From: Nisaea sp.
Lineage (GTDB): Bacteria; Pseudomonadota; Alphaproteobacteria; Thalassobaculales; Thalassobaculaceae
NCBI RefSeq assembly: GCF_034670185.1
Contig: NZ_JAXMNY010000001.1
Coordinates: 1,364,001-1,428,000 of the forward strand
Length of the DNA: 64,000 bases
Reading direction: 5' to 3'
Position 1 is the stretch's first letter; every line of letters begins with the position of its first letter. Position numbers and translations under genes: made by a program. The notes beneath the pieces are model-generated. The model did no database searches and was not told where the DNA came from. It saw only the letters and a list, made by a program, of their open reading frames with translations. This document shows, piece after piece, positions 50,762 to 59,554 of this stretch.

Positions 50762-51339
50762 GCGAACGGCCGGAATTGGATCCGGACGCGCACGTCCTGA
50801 TCAGCCGGGCATCGGAACTCTTCTCCGCCGCTCCGGGAAATCCGCATTCCCCATTCCGCTATCCCGTCCTGGCGACAATCGGGCGAGACGGCAGTCCCAA
50901 CGCCCGGATTCTGGTTCTCCGAACAGCAGATCCCGTGGCCTGGCAAGCAATACTGCACACGGACAGCCGGGCTGAGAAAGTCTCCGAACTGGAGACAAAC
51001 GACGGAGCCATGCTGGTCTTTTATGACCATGAGGCGAGTTTGCAATTGCGGCTCAAAGGGGCAATAGGCAGAAACACCGACAATGCGGCGCGCGAAGCCA
51101 TCTGGGCAGAGCTTCCGGCAAGTACCCGGCCGAACTATCGGGCCAGCCTGCCGACGGGATCGGCGATCAGCGCAGCCGGTGACGGCATCGACCCGGCCGT
51201 CTCTCAATCCGGTTACGAAAATTTCGACGTTCTTACCTTCTCAGCCGAGACAGTCGATATCCTGCAACTCTCACGCAGTGGCAACCGGCGGTACCGCCTC
51301 GACGCCGCGCTCGGGACCGGAAGTTGGCTGGTGCCCTGA
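50758..51339 (+). CDS. pyridoxamine 5'-phosphate oxidase-fold flavoprotein
   Basis: A 193-residue split-barrel protein of the Alr4036-like PNPOx-fold group. The N-terminal FRYPVLATIGRDGSPNARILVLR and the loop with LHTDSRAEKVSELETN fit FMN-binding members. The usual PdxH C-terminal PLP-binding signature is absent, so it is unlikely to be the main pyridoxamine phosphate oxidase. Its ATG overlaps the MFS stop (ATGA), implying coupled expression. The substrate is unknown. Confidence 0.85.
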   Translation: MSERPELDPDAHVLISRASELFSAAPGNPHSPFRYPVLATIGRDGSPNARILVLRTADPVAWQAILHTDSRAEKVSELETNDGAMLVFYDHEASLQLRLKGAIGRNTDNAAREAIWAELPASTRPNYRASLPTGSAISAAGDGIDPAVSQSGYENFDVLTFSAETVDILQLSRSGNRRYRLDAALGTGSWLVP

Positions 51340-51352
51340 GCATCGCCCACGG

Positions 51353-51697
51353 TTACTTCTCGAACATGCTGACTTTCAGATCTTCCGACGGGCCCAGCCA
51401 GATCACATGCTGGGTGTGATCCGCCAACTCGTCCCCCGTCTCTGCATGCACAAAGACGGTCAGGTCACCGCGATTGAGAGACAGCCAGGGAATGATCTCC
51501 CCAAACTGCTCCGGTTTGAACGCGACCTGATAGCTGTACCGCGGATGCGGGCCGACCGGTTTCTCGTGGAACCGGCCCATTTCTATATCGAACTGCTGCT
51601 CAATCGCCTCGCGGAGTGTACGGGCCGACTCTGCGCTCTCAGCGCCGAAATAAACATGGGCGTGGTACCCAAGGATATCGGATGTCTTTTTAGGCAT
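51353..51697 (-). CDS. DOPA 4,5-dioxygenase family protein
   Basis: A 114-residue protein of the small DOPA-4,5-dioxygenase-like family. The N-terminal GYHAHVYFG, central GRFHEKPVGPHPRYSYQVAF and VFVHAETGDE hold the His residues thought to bind iron. The fungal enzyme cleaves the ring of DOPA, but the bacterial homologues have poorly known substrates. It converges on the PNPOx-fold gene and is divergent from the redoxin gene. Confidence 0.86.
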   Translation of the reverse strand: MPKKTSDILGYHAHVYFGAESAESARTLREAIEQQFDIEMGRFHEKPVGPHPRYSYQVAFKPEQFGEIIPWLSLNRGDLTVFVHAETGDELADHTQHVIWLGPSEDLKVSMFEK

Positions 51698-51867
51698 TCG
51701 GGGTCCTTTCCCGTATTCGATCGCGAGCCAACGGCACGATGATAGAGCATGCCCGCCGCGTATCGCACTTCGTCAATTCCAGCTTATGGTTAACGGACTT
51801 TGACGGAACGCGTTCTTTCTGCTGCACTTAACGAGCAGCGCAACAGCGCGAGCATGGGAGGCATATC

Positions 51868-52425
51868 ATGGCCCTTAGAAAAACCGAGATCTGCGACTTC
51901 GGCTGGACGGCGCCGGACTTCCGGCTGAAGGGAATTGACGGTGCGGAACATGGCCTTGCGGATCTTCGCGGCCCGAACGGCACGCTCATCATGTTTATCT
52001 GCAATCACTGCCCCTATGTGAAGGCAATCGCGGGCAAAATTGCGCGGGATACTGCGGAACTTGCCTCTCTTGGCATTGCCTCGGTCGCCATCATGTCGAA
52101 CGACGCGAAGGCCTATCCGGCGGATTCCTTCGACAACATGATCAGGTTCGCCGCCACGCATAAATTCAGCTTTCCCTATCTGATCGACGAGACCCAGCAG
52201 GTTGCGCGCGCCTACGACGCAGTGTGCACGCCAGATTTCTTCGGCTTCGATTCGGATCTCGGCTTGCAATATCGGGGGCGTCTTGACGAAAGTAGAGCTT
52301 CACCGGTTGAAGGTGCACGGCGCGATCTGTTCGAGGCCATGAAGCTGGTGGCAGAGACCGGTCACGGCCCGCAAGAGCAGATCGCCAGCATGGGCTGCTC
52401 GATCAAGTGGAAAGCGGACGCCTGA
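51868..52425 (+). CDS. thioredoxin-fold redoxin with CxxC motif
   Basis: A 185-residue AhpC/TSA-type thioredoxin-like protein. WTAPDFRLKGIDG is the redoxin opening and FICNHCPYVKAI carries the Cys-x2-Cys active site; the PDFFGFD segment has the cis-Pro loop region. There is no signal peptide, so it is cytoplasmic. It may act as a thiol peroxidase or disulfide reductase. The next gene starts one base after its stop, so it is co-transcribed with the PAS-domain protein. Confidence 0.85.
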   Translation: MALRKTEICDFGWTAPDFRLKGIDGAEHGLADLRGPNGTLIMFICNHCPYVKAIAGKIARDTAELASLGIASVAIMSNDAKAYPADSFDNMIRFAATHKFSFPYLIDETQQVARAYDAVCTPDFFGFDSDLGLQYRGRLDESRASPVEGARRDLFEAMKLVAETGHGPQEQIASMGCSIKWKADA

Positions 52426-52426
52426 A

Positions 52427-52990
52427 ATGCAGGAGCCTGCTGTGAGCAGCCTGACGCTGCCGCCATCCCTGACACCTGAGGGCATGGATTTTGTCACATA
52501 TTGGCATTCCCTGCGCGAAGGTCGGCACCTCCCCGAACGGGAGGACATTGATCCAGGCGCCATCAAACACCTGCTCCCCTATATCGTCATCCACGACCTT
52601 GTTTCGCCAGACCTCATTCGGCTTCGCCTGATCGGTACTGCCGTGGCAGAGGATTATGAAGAAGACATCACCGGCTGGAACTACCTCGACATGGTTGAAC
52701 CAGCGCGCAGGGAAGCGGCGTCCAGGGCATTATTCATCCTGCACGACACACCTGTCGGAATGTCCGTAACACTGCGTTCGACGACCCGGTCAGGCAGCTC
52801 CTGGACCCGTCAGACGATCGATCTTCCTATTTCTGATCTCAGGAACAATCGCAAGCTGGTCTTTTCCTTCAGTCTGCGAGCAAAACCAGGCATGTCTGCT
52901 GTCCCGGACAACCCCAAACTCCAGGTCCAACAGATCACAAGCCGGGAGTTTTTCGATATCGGCGCAGGCATACCCTGCCACTTGGAATGA
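52427..52990 (+). CDS. PAS_5-type PAS domain protein
   Basis: A 187-residue protein matching the PAS_5 family common in alphaproteobacteria. TYWHSLREGRHLPEREDIDPGAIKHLLPYI is the usual opening stretch, followed by RLRLIGTAVAEDYEEDITG. There is no output domain, so it probably binds a small ligand or partner and is not a kinase. It follows the redoxin gene by one base, and the pair may share a redox- or stress-related role. Confidence 0.85.
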   Translation: MQEPAVSSLTLPPSLTPEGMDFVTYWHSLREGRHLPEREDIDPGAIKHLLPYIVIHDLVSPDLIRLRLIGTAVAEDYEEDITGWNYLDMVEPARREAASRALFILHDTPVGMSVTLRSTTRSGSSWTRQTIDLPISDLRNNRKLVFSFSLRAKPGMSAVPDNPKLQVQQITSREFFDIGAGIPCHLE

Positions 52991-52998
52991 CGGGGTGG

Positions 52999-54333
52999 CT
53001 ATTCACCGAGAAAAGCATTCATCAGAATCAAGAGGATCATGATTGGCACGACCGCTCTGAGCAACCAGATCCAGACTCCGCCTAATATGCCGTCCAGCCC
53101 GGCAAAACTCAGTGCATCACGACGATAGAGTCCCCAGCCGACGAAAAGGCTGACGAGAAGCCCGCTGAGCGGCAGCAGCAGCGATGATGCAACAAGATCG
53201 AAGACTTCGAAAAGATCCCTTCCCGCCAGTTTGATCTCCTTCAGCACGCTGAAGCTAAGGCCGGGAATAAATCCGACAATGAGAACGACGGTAACCATCG
53301 CCCGGGTCGCTATCGCCCGTGATATGCCGAAACGGTCCATACAGACCGCGACCGGGACCTCCAGAACGGAGATCATCGATGTCAGTCCTGCCGCCGCCAG
53401 AAGGAAGAAGAATGCGGGCGCCAACATCGCCCCGCCATAGAGCTCCTCGAAAACACTCGGCAGCACCACAAAGGCAAGCTCGGGTCCGGACGCCGGATTG
53501 AGACCATGCGCGAAGACTGCCGGGAAAATCGCGACACCAGCGAGCACAGCGAAAAGACTGTCGCCTATCACAATATAAACCGCCGATTTCAGAATCGGTG
53601 TATCGGTCCTCATGTAGCTGCCATACGTGATGAAAATGGCCATCCCGACCCCTATGGAAAAGAAGGCCTGTCCCAGAGCCGCGACATAAACGCCCGGGTC
53701 GGAGAAAGCCGCCGGATCGAGTGCAAACATGTAGGTCAGCCCGGCAGCACCGTCGGGCCGGAACAAACCGTAAAGCGCCAGGCCAATCATGATCACCGCA
53801 AGCACAGGCATCATGAACCGATTCAGCCGCTCTATCCCATGCTCGATGCCGCGCGCGACCACAACCCCCGCAAGCAAAACTGCGCCTGTCTGCCAGAGCA
53901 ATGGCTCCATGACGCGTCCTGAGAAGCCGGAGAAATACCCGGCATAACCGGCACCGCTCGCCTCCCAGAGCCCTCCGCTGACGGCCACGTAGAAGTAGCG
54001 GAACGTCCAGCCAGCGATGACGGAATAAAAACTCAGAATGACGGTCCCGGTGACGGCAGCAGCCCAGCCGGCATGCCGAAGGGGGTTGCGCGGTGCCAGG
54101 GCGGGAAAGGCTGATACAGTGTCGAGACGCGCCGTGCGCCCTATTGCCAGCTCGGCAATCACGAGCGGCAATCCGATCAGGACCACGCACACCAGATAGA
54201 TCAGCAGAAAGCTGCCACCGCCGTTCTCACCGGCAATATACGGGAAGCGCCAGATATTCCCGATCCCGACTGCTGATCCGATCGTCGCGAGAATGAAGCC
54301 AAGCTGGGTGCCCCATTGTTCGCGCTCCGCCAT
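52999..54333 (-). CDS. sodium-dependent transporter, NSS (SNF) family
   Basis: A 444-residue membrane protein with about 11-12 predicted helices. The N-terminal REQWGTQLGFILATIGSAVG and GNIWRFPYIAGENGGGSF are the signature of neurotransmitter:sodium symporters such as LeuT, including the unwound region that binds Na+ and the amine. Bacterial members import amino acids. The LysR-type gene upstream is on the same strand, and the ATG at 54333 shares a base with its stop codon, so the regulator and transporter are translationally coupled. Confidence 0.93.
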   Translation of the reverse strand: MAEREQWGTQLGFILATIGSAVGIGNIWRFPYIAGENGGGSFLLIYLVCVVLIGLPLVIAELAIGRTARLDTVSAFPALAPRNPLRHAGWAAAVTGTVILSFYSVIAGWTFRYFYVAVSGGLWEASGAGYAGYFSGFSGRVMEPLLWQTGAVLLAGVVVARGIEHGIERLNRFMMPVLAVIMIGLALYGLFRPDGAAGLTYMFALDPAAFSDPGVYVAALGQAFFSIGVGMAIFITYGSYMRTDTPILKSAVYIVIGDSLFAVLAGVAIFPAVFAHGLNPASGPELAFVVLPSVFEELYGGAMLAPAFFFLLAAAGLTSMISVLEVPVAVCMDRFGISRAIATRAMVTVVLIVGFIPGLSFSVLKEIKLAGRDLFEVFDLVASSLLLPLSGLLVSLFVGWGLYRRDALSFAGLDGILGGVWIWLLRAVVPIMILLILMNAFLGE

Positions 54334-55247
54334 CAGGCAGCGTCTCCGGGGTCTCCATCCCGCCGGACCTCGTCCAGAATCCAGTCACGGAAAACGGAGA
54401 CCTTGTTCGAACGGAGGGATTCCTCCCGGCAGACGAAGTAATAGGCAAGCGGCGCCGGTGTCTCGACCTCGAACGGCCGGATCAGGCGCCCGGCGCGCAG
54501 ATCCTCCGTCACCAGCTGCGAGCGAGCCAGTGCCACCCCCTGACCTTCGATAGCAGCCTGCAGAACCATGTCCATCTGTGTGAAGAAAGCGCCCCGACGC
54601 ACATCGACACCCTCGATGCCGAAATGCTCCAGAAAATGCGCCCAGGTTTCGCCGGCAAAGCTGTTCACGTCATGCAGCAATGGATAGTGCTTCAGATCTT
54701 CCGGACGTTTCAGACCTGGAGGTCTCGCAGCCACCTCGGGGCTGCAGACAGGATAGATACACTCAGTCATGATCTGCTGGACGTGGACGCCCTCTTCTTT
54801 CCCCTCGCCGAGGCGCAGCGCCACATCAACCCCGTCAGAGACGAAGTCCGCCTTGCGGTCTTCGGCAGCAATCCGGACATCGATTTCAGGGTAGCGCATA
54901 CGGAATCTGGATAGTCTCGGGATCAGCCATTTCACGGCGAAGGACGGCAGCACGCTGACTGTCAGCGGGCGTCCTTCCTCATGCTCCTTCAGGTCGTTAA
55001 CCGCTGACAGCAGGCGGGAAAAGGCTTCCCGCACGGCCGGGGCAAGTCGTGCGCCTTCAGGCGTCAGCTCAAGCGCCCTCGGACGCCGCAGGAACAGGGA
55101 ACAGCCGAGCTCCGCCTCCAGAGCCTTGATCTGCTGGCTGATGGCAGCCGGCGTCACGAACAGCTCACCGGCCGCGAGTTTAAAACTCATATGCCGCGCC
55201 GCCGCTTCAAAGCAGCGCAGACCATTCAGGGGTAAACGGCTCAACAT
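54333..55247 (-). CDS. LysR-family regulator (GcvA-like)
   Basis: A 304-residue LysR regulator. The winged helix-turn-helix is at 1-65 (LPLNGLRCFEAAARHMSFKLAAGELFVTPAAISQQIKALE region) and the effector-binding domain covers about 90-295. The opening and the SLFLRRPRALELTPEG segment are like the GcvA subgroup. It is cotranscribed with the overlapping NSS transporter gene, which is probably its target. LysR genes are more often divergent from their targets, so this arrangement is slightly unusual. Confidence 0.9.
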   Translation of the reverse strand: MLSRLPLNGLRCFEAAARHMSFKLAAGELFVTPAAISQQIKALEAELGCSLFLRRPRALELTPEGARLAPAVREAFSRLLSAVNDLKEHEEGRPLTVSVLPSFAVKWLIPRLSRFRMRYPEIDVRIAAEDRKADFVSDGVDVALRLGEGKEEGVHVQQIMTECIYPVCSPEVAARPPGLKRPEDLKHYPLLHDVNSFAGETWAHFLEHFGIEGVDVRRGAFFTQMDMVLQAAIEGQGVALARSQLVTEDLRAGRLIRPFEVETPAPLAYYFVCREESLRSNKVSVFRDWILDEVRRDGDPGDAA

Positions 55248-55372
55248 GATTTAGCTGAACTAATCCATCTGACAGATTAACTCGTTTGATGAACCGCCAT
55301 TTGTAGCCCAAATTCTCAAACACCGACAGACACGAATGAGCGTGTGTGACGAATTGATTAAGGAGAACTTTC

Positions 55373-55624
55373 ATGTTCAAGAACGAAACCCTGAACGTCG
55401 CTCCTGCCGCATGCATGACAGCAGGAACCAATAACTCGGTCTTCACGCACAAGCGTGGCCGTGATGGTGTTGTGCACGCAATCGTCACAACGCTGCTCAC
55501 TTGGCAGGACCGGCTGCGTCAGCGCCAGTCCCTTCAGGATCTCGGGGACCGTGAGCTTTCCGATATGGGCATCAGCCAGGCCGAAGTCGAGTACGAGATC
55601 AGCAAGCCTTTCTGGGCTGCCTGA
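55373..55624 (+). CDS. DUF1127 domain protein
   Basis: An 83-residue protein whose C-terminal half (WQDRLRQRQSLQDLGDRELSDMGISQAEVEYEISKPFW) is the DUF1127 domain, a small Arg-rich domain widespread in alphaproteobacteria. Some members affect RNA turnover, phosphate and carbon metabolism or stress. The N-terminal ~35 residues are variable. It is divergent from the LysR gene. A short GC-rich hairpin (CGCGGC-CTGTA-GCCGCG) follows at about 55638-55655 without a T-run. Confidence 0.85.
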   Translation: MFKNETLNVAPAACMTAGTNNSVFTHKRGRDGVVHAIVTTLLTWQDRLRQRQSLQDLGDRELSDMGISQAEVEYEISKPFWAA

Positions 55625-55696
55625 TATCATCCAGTGGATGTCGCGGCCTGTAGCCGCGGCAACCCAATCCGCCTCGATTAACGAACCTGCCTCCGA

Positions 55697-56791
55697 CTAT
55701 CGGGCGTCGTAATCCAGCACCACCTTCTCGCTTGCCGGGTGTGACTGACAGGTCAAGACAAAGCCCCTCTCCACCTCTTCCTTGGCAAGCGTGTAATTCA
55801 GATCCATCTCGACGCGGCCTTCTAAGACCTTTGCCCTGCACGTGCAGCACATCCCACCCTTGCAGGCGTAGGGCAAATCCGGTCTTGCCCCCAGGGCTGC
55901 GTCGAGAATGGAGACGTCGTCAGCACCGAGCGTAAACTCTGTACGCACCCCATCGAGAATGATGGCGACGTCCGCTCCCGCGCGCACCGTTTCGGATTCA
56001 TTCACGAGGCGGCTGCGCCGGGCCGCGGCCGCTTTCGCTGCCGCATCGTTCGCCGGCGCGAACAGCTCGAAGAGCACCTTTTCCTCTTCGACGCCATGTG
56101 CCTCCAGCGCAGCTCGCACGTCCCCGATCATGCCTTCCGGCCCACACAGGAAAAACCGGTCCACCGCGTGCACGTTCAGGATCGAGCGGAAGAAGCTCTC
56201 GCATTTCTCCCTGTCTATCCGACCGTTCAGCAGCGCGGCCTCCTGCGGCTCCCGGCTAAGCACATGCAAAACACTGAAACGCGACGGATAACGGTTCTTC
56301 AGATCAAGCAAAGCCTCGCGGAACATGATCTCCCGCACCGACCTGTTGCCATAGAACAGGGTGAACCGGCTCTCCGGCTCCGCTGACAGCACGGACTTTG
56401 CGATCGAGAGGACTGGCGTGATCCCGCTTCCGGCAGCAAATGCCACATAGGTGCGCGTGGCGTTCGGATCCGGCTCCACCGTGAAGCGCCCTTCCGGCAC
56501 CATGACATCAAGCATATCGCCGGGTTTCAGCGCGTCATTCGCGAAGCTGGAAAAGGCACCGCCTTCGACCCGCTTCACCGCCACCCTGATCTCGCCATCA
56601 TCCAAGCCACTGCAAATGGAATAGGACCGGCGCACATCATGACCGTCTATCTCGTGGCGCAGTGTCAGATACTGCCCCGGCAGATACCGGAATGAGGCGC
56701 GTTGCTCTTCCGGCACATCAAGCGCGATGGACACACTGTCGGATGTTTCCGGACGCACGTCGCGCACTCTCAAACTGGTGAAACGCGCCAT
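55697..56791 (-). CDS. paaE: phenylacetyl-CoA epoxidase reductase subunit
   Basis: A 364-residue reductase that passes electrons from NADPH to the PaaA diiron centre. The FAD domain (about 1-105) includes YLPGQYLTLR and RSYSICS, and the NAD domain (about 110-225) includes AGSGITPVLSIAKS. The plant-type 2Fe-2S domain (about 275-362) has the ligands in CKGGMCCTC and a fourth Cys in LTCQSHP. I start at the ATG at 56791 (MARFTSLRV); the frame is open to 56812. It is the last gene of paaABCDE and its frame overlaps slightly with the end of paaD if the longer start is used. Confidence 0.95.
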   Translation of the reverse strand: MARFTSLRVRDVRPETSDSVSIALDVPEEQRASFRYLPGQYLTLRHEIDGHDVRRSYSICSGLDDGEIRVAVKRVEGGAFSSFANDALKPGDMLDVMVPEGRFTVEPDPNATRTYVAFAAGSGITPVLSIAKSVLSAEPESRFTLFYGNRSVREIMFREALLDLKNRYPSRFSVLHVLSREPQEAALLNGRIDREKCESFFRSILNVHAVDRFFLCGPEGMIGDVRAALEAHGVEEEKVLFELFAPANDAAAKAAAARRSRLVNESETVRAGADVAIILDGVRTEFTLGADDVSILDAALGARPDLPYACKGGMCCTCRAKVLEGRVEMDLNYTLAKEEVERGFVLTCQSHPASEKVVLDYDAR

Positions 56792-56802
56792 GGCAGCACT
56801 CC

Positions 56803-57318
56803 CTAGAGACACTTGAAATAATCGAATGGTTCGGCGCAGTCAGTGCACCGGTAAAGCGCCTTGCAGGCGGTCGAGCCGAACTGACTGAGAATCTCGGTAT
56901 GCTCCGAGCCGCAGCGCGGGCAGGCAACAACCGGATCAATGCCGAGCAATGACTTCTTGGAGGTGGATTGCTCGGCAGGAGGCGCGATACCGATAGCCTT
57001 GAGCTTTTCCCGACCGGCCTCGCTCAGCCAGTCCGTCGTCCAGGCAGGCGCCAGCACCGTCTTTACCTCGGCCTTGTTGAAACCTGCTCCGAGCACGGCG
57101 TCACGCACCATCATCTCGATATAGGCCATGGCCGGACAGCCGGAATAGGTCGGGGTAATCGTCACAACCGCAGCATCGCCGGAGACTTCGACGTCCCGCA
57201 CCACACCGAGATCCACCACCGACAGAACCGGAATTTCAGGATCGCATACGGCTTCAAGAGCGTGCCAGAGGCGCTTTAACGGGTTTTCAGGGACAATAGT
57301 GGGTTCGGCCATAGCCAT
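56803..57318 (-). CDS. paaD: phenylacetate degradation protein PaaD (DUF59-type)
   Basis: A 171-residue protein with an N-terminal MIP18/DUF59 domain (LEAVCDPEIPVLSVVDLGVV) and a C-terminal zinc-ribbon-like region. Its cysteines are in CPRCGSEHTEI, ACKALYRCTDC and FKCL. PaaD is needed for phenylacetyl-CoA epoxidase activity, probably in Fe or Fe-S cofactor assembly and not in catalysis. It starts 3 bases after the paaC stop and is followed by paaE. Confidence 0.94.
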   Translation of the reverse strand: MAMAEPTIVPENPLKRLWHALEAVCDPEIPVLSVVDLGVVRDVEVSGDAAVVTITPTYSGCPAMAYIEMMVRDAVLGAGFNKAEVKTVLAPAWTTDWLSEAGREKLKAIGIAPPAEQSTSKKSLLGIDPVVACPRCGSEHTEILSQFGSTACKALYRCTDCAEPFDYFKCL

Positions 57319-57321
57319 GAC

Positions 57322-58089
57322 TCACCATTTGGCATCCGGATAGGCTCGCGGCAGGAACTGCATTTCCGCAAGCAGGAATCCGAGATGCTCCGAATGGACG
57401 CCCTTCTTGCCACCGCCGATTGACCAGGTTGCTTCCGGGACCGTGAGTGTCGCTTCTCCGAGTACAGCTGTGACCGCGTCACGCCAGTTCTCATGGAAAT
57501 CGCCCGGATCGATCGCAATCCCGGCCTGCATCATCATCTCGTCGACAGCATCGCCGTCAAACAGCTCGCGGGTGTAACCCCAGAGCCGTTCGAGCGCTGC
57601 CTGTGCCCGCGTCCGGCTCTCTTCCGTACCGTCTCCGAGGCGAATCACCCACTGGCCGCTGTGCCGGCGGTGATAAACCGCTTCCTTGATCGCTTTTGCC
57701 GCGATGTTCGCGATTTCCTGATTGGCCGATTTCGTCAGAGCCTGGAGCAGCTCGACATGAAAACAGTCGAACAGGAACTGGCGGACGATGGTCTGGGCGA
57801 AATCGCCATTCGGCTGTTCGACCAGGAGGAAATTCCGCCAATCGAGCACGTCGCGCTTGAAGGCCAGGGCATCGGCATCCCGGCCGGCACCTTCCACCGT
57901 CGCCGCCAGATCGAGCCAAAGCGTGGACTGGCCGACAAGATCGAGCGCGATATTGGAGAGAGCGATATCCTCTTCCAGCACCGGACCCTTGCCGCACCAT
58001 TCGGACAGGCGATGCCCGAGGATCAGGCAATTATCCCCCAGACGGAGCAGATATTCGAAAAGCGCTTCGCGTTGTGCGGCGGCCGTCAT
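57322..58089 (-). CDS. paaC: phenylacetyl-CoA epoxidase subunit PaaC
   Basis: A 255-residue ferritin-like structural subunit of the PaaABC epoxidase. Its typical segments ALSNIALDLVGQSTLWLDLAA, RQFLFDCFHVELLQALT and YHRRHSGQWVIRLGDGTEESR are present. The catalytic diiron site lies in PaaA; PaaC is structurally related but lacks a complete site. It lies between paaB and paaD in the expected order, on the minus strand. Confidence 0.95.
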   Translation of the reverse strand: MTAAAQREALFEYLLRLGDNCLILGHRLSEWCGKGPVLEEDIALSNIALDLVGQSTLWLDLAATVEGAGRDADALAFKRDVLDWRNFLLVEQPNGDFAQTIVRQFLFDCFHVELLQALTKSANQEIANIAAKAIKEAVYHRRHSGQWVIRLGDGTEESRTRAQAALERLWGYTRELFDGDAVDEMMMQAGIAIDPGDFHENWRDAVTAVLGEATLTVPEATWSIGGGKKGVHSEHLGFLLAEMQFLPRAYPDAKW

Positions 58090-58113
58090 GTCATAGTCTC
58101 CATCAGGCCCTGA

Positions 58114-58404
58114 TCACAGGCATTCCACCTCATCCGGGACTTCGTAGAAGGTCGGATGACGGTAGATCTTGGCATCGGCCGGATCGAAAAGGGATTCCTT
58201 GTCTGCGGGAGCAGAAGCGACGATATCGGTCGACTGCACCACCCAGATACTCTCGCCTTCGCGCCGCCTTGTATAAACGTCGCGGGCATGCTGCAGCGCC
58301 ATCTCGGCATCGCACGCGTGCAATGAGCCTACATGCTTGTGGGACAGCCCCTCGCGTGCGCGGATGAAAACTTCCCAAAGCGGCCAGTCGTTCCCGGCAG
58401 TCAT
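58114..58404 (-). CDS. paaB: phenylacetyl-CoA epoxidase subunit PaaB
   Basis: A 96-residue small subunit of the epoxidase, matching PaaB in length (about 95 aa) and in WPLWEVFIRAREGLSHKHVGS near the N-terminus and the DARDVYTRR-like stretch (HARDVYTRRREGESIWVV). It bridges PaaAC heterodimers. The start is the ATG at 58404 with GGAGAG upstream; the longer frame to 58446 has no family similarity. It lies between paaA and paaC. Confidence 0.94.
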   Translation of the reverse strand: MTAGNDWPLWEVFIRAREGLSHKHVGSLHACDAEMALQHARDVYTRRREGESIWVVQSTDIVASAPADKESLFDPADAKIYRHPTFYEVPDEVECL

Positions 58405-58458
58405 GCTCTCTCTCCTGATCGGTCCGGCACCAGCGCTCCGGCCCATTTTTCTTGTTTG

Positions 58459-59442
58459 CTATTCTGCGGCGATACGTGCCGCGCTTTCGCGCTGACGTTT
58501 CTTCTCCGCATAGGCCACGGCAGCCTCACGGACCCAAGTACCGTCTTCATGCGCCTTGATCCGGGCCGCCATGCGTTCCTTGTTACAGGGTCCGTCCCCG
58601 GAAACGACGCGCTTCAGTTCGGACCAGTCGATCTCACCGAAATCGTAATGGCCGCGCTCCTCGTTCCACTTCAGATCCGGGTCGGGAATCTTAAGCCCCA
58701 GATATTCAGCCTGCGGCACTGCCATATCGACGAATTGCTGCCGCAGGTCGTCATTGGAGACGCGCTTGATCTTCCAGGCCATGGATTGGGAAGAATGCGC
58801 GGTGTCCTGATCGCTGGGTCCGAACATCATCAGCGACGGCCACCACCAACGGTCCAGCGCGCTCTGCGCCATGCGCTTCTGCTCCGACGTCCCAAAGGCC
58901 ATAGACATGACGATTTCATAGCCCTGGCGCTGATGAAAACTCTCCTCCCGGCAGATTCGCTCCATCGCCCGCGCATACGGCCCGTAAGAGCAGCGGCAGA
59001 GCGCAATCTGGTTAATGATGGCCGCGCCATCCACCAGCCAGCCAATCGTGCCGATATCCGCCCAGGAGAGAACCGGGTAGTTGAAAATGTTCGAATATTT
59101 CGCCCGGCCGCTATGCAGCGCGTCGATCATCTCAGAGCGCGGTGTCCCGAGAGTTTCGGCCGCGCTGTAAAGATAAAGCCCGTGACCGGCCTCATCCTGG
59201 ATCTTTGCCAGCAACTGCACCTTACGGCGCAGGGACGGCGCACGGGTAACCCAGCAGCCTTCCGGCAACATCCCGACAATTTCGGAATGAGCATGCTGGG
59301 ATATCTGACGAACCAGAGTTTTCCGATAACCTTCGGGCATCCAGTCACGCGGCTCGATCTTGATTTCCTGATCGACCCGCGCCTGAAAACGTGCCGCCTC
59401 TTCGATTTCAGAGGCTTGACCCGGACTTTGGCTTTCCACCAT
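58459..59442 (-). CDS. paaA: phenylacetyl-CoA epoxidase catalytic subunit PaaA
   Basis: A 327-residue ferritin-fold diiron monooxygenase that forms the ring 1,2-epoxide of phenylacetyl-CoA, the first committed step of aerobic phenylacetate degradation. Iron-ligand segments are visible as LAKIQDEAGHGLYLY and ICREESFHQRQGYEIV, with the early RQISQHAHSEIVGMLPEG stretch. Start: ATG at 59442 with GAGGAAACG upstream. It is the first gene of paaABCDE, and its upstream region is shared with the divergent paaI-paaX and contains the candidate PaaX operator. Confidence 0.96.
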   Translation of the reverse strand: MVESQSPGQASEIEEAARFQARVDQEIKIEPRDWMPEGYRKTLVRQISQHAHSEIVGMLPEGCWVTRAPSLRRKVQLLAKIQDEAGHGLYLYSAAETLGTPRSEMIDALHSGRAKYSNIFNYPVLSWADIGTIGWLVDGAAIINQIALCRCSYGPYARAMERICREESFHQRQGYEIVMSMAFGTSEQKRMAQSALDRWWWPSLMMFGPSDQDTAHSSQSMAWKIKRVSNDDLRQQFVDMAVPQAEYLGLKIPDPDLKWNEERGHYDFGEIDWSELKRVVSGDGPCNKERMAARIKAHEDGTWVREAAVAYAEKKRQRESAARIAAE

Positions 59443-59489
59443 TGCGTTTCCTCGCTTAACTCGGACGTTGCCGAATAGCACCAACAATG

Positions 59490-59529
59490 TGATACATAAT
59501 TTTTCGGTCGTCTAGAAAAAACTGTATCA
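59490..59529. promoter_or_regulatory. long inverted repeat between paaA and paaI (candidate PaaX operator)
   Basis: TGATACA (59490-59496) and TGTATCA (59523-59529) are perfect complements 26 bases apart, and the symmetry extends inward through a T-rich and an A-rich tract (TTTTC and GAAAA). A TATAAT at 59535-59540 follows, just before paaI, so a bound repressor would block transcription in one or both directions. PaaX, a GntR-like repressor released by phenylacetyl-CoA, is encoded in the divergent unit. The site does not closely copy the E. coli PaaX box. Confidence 0.55.
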
Positions 59530-59554
59530 TAAACTATAATGTGGACAGGACAGC

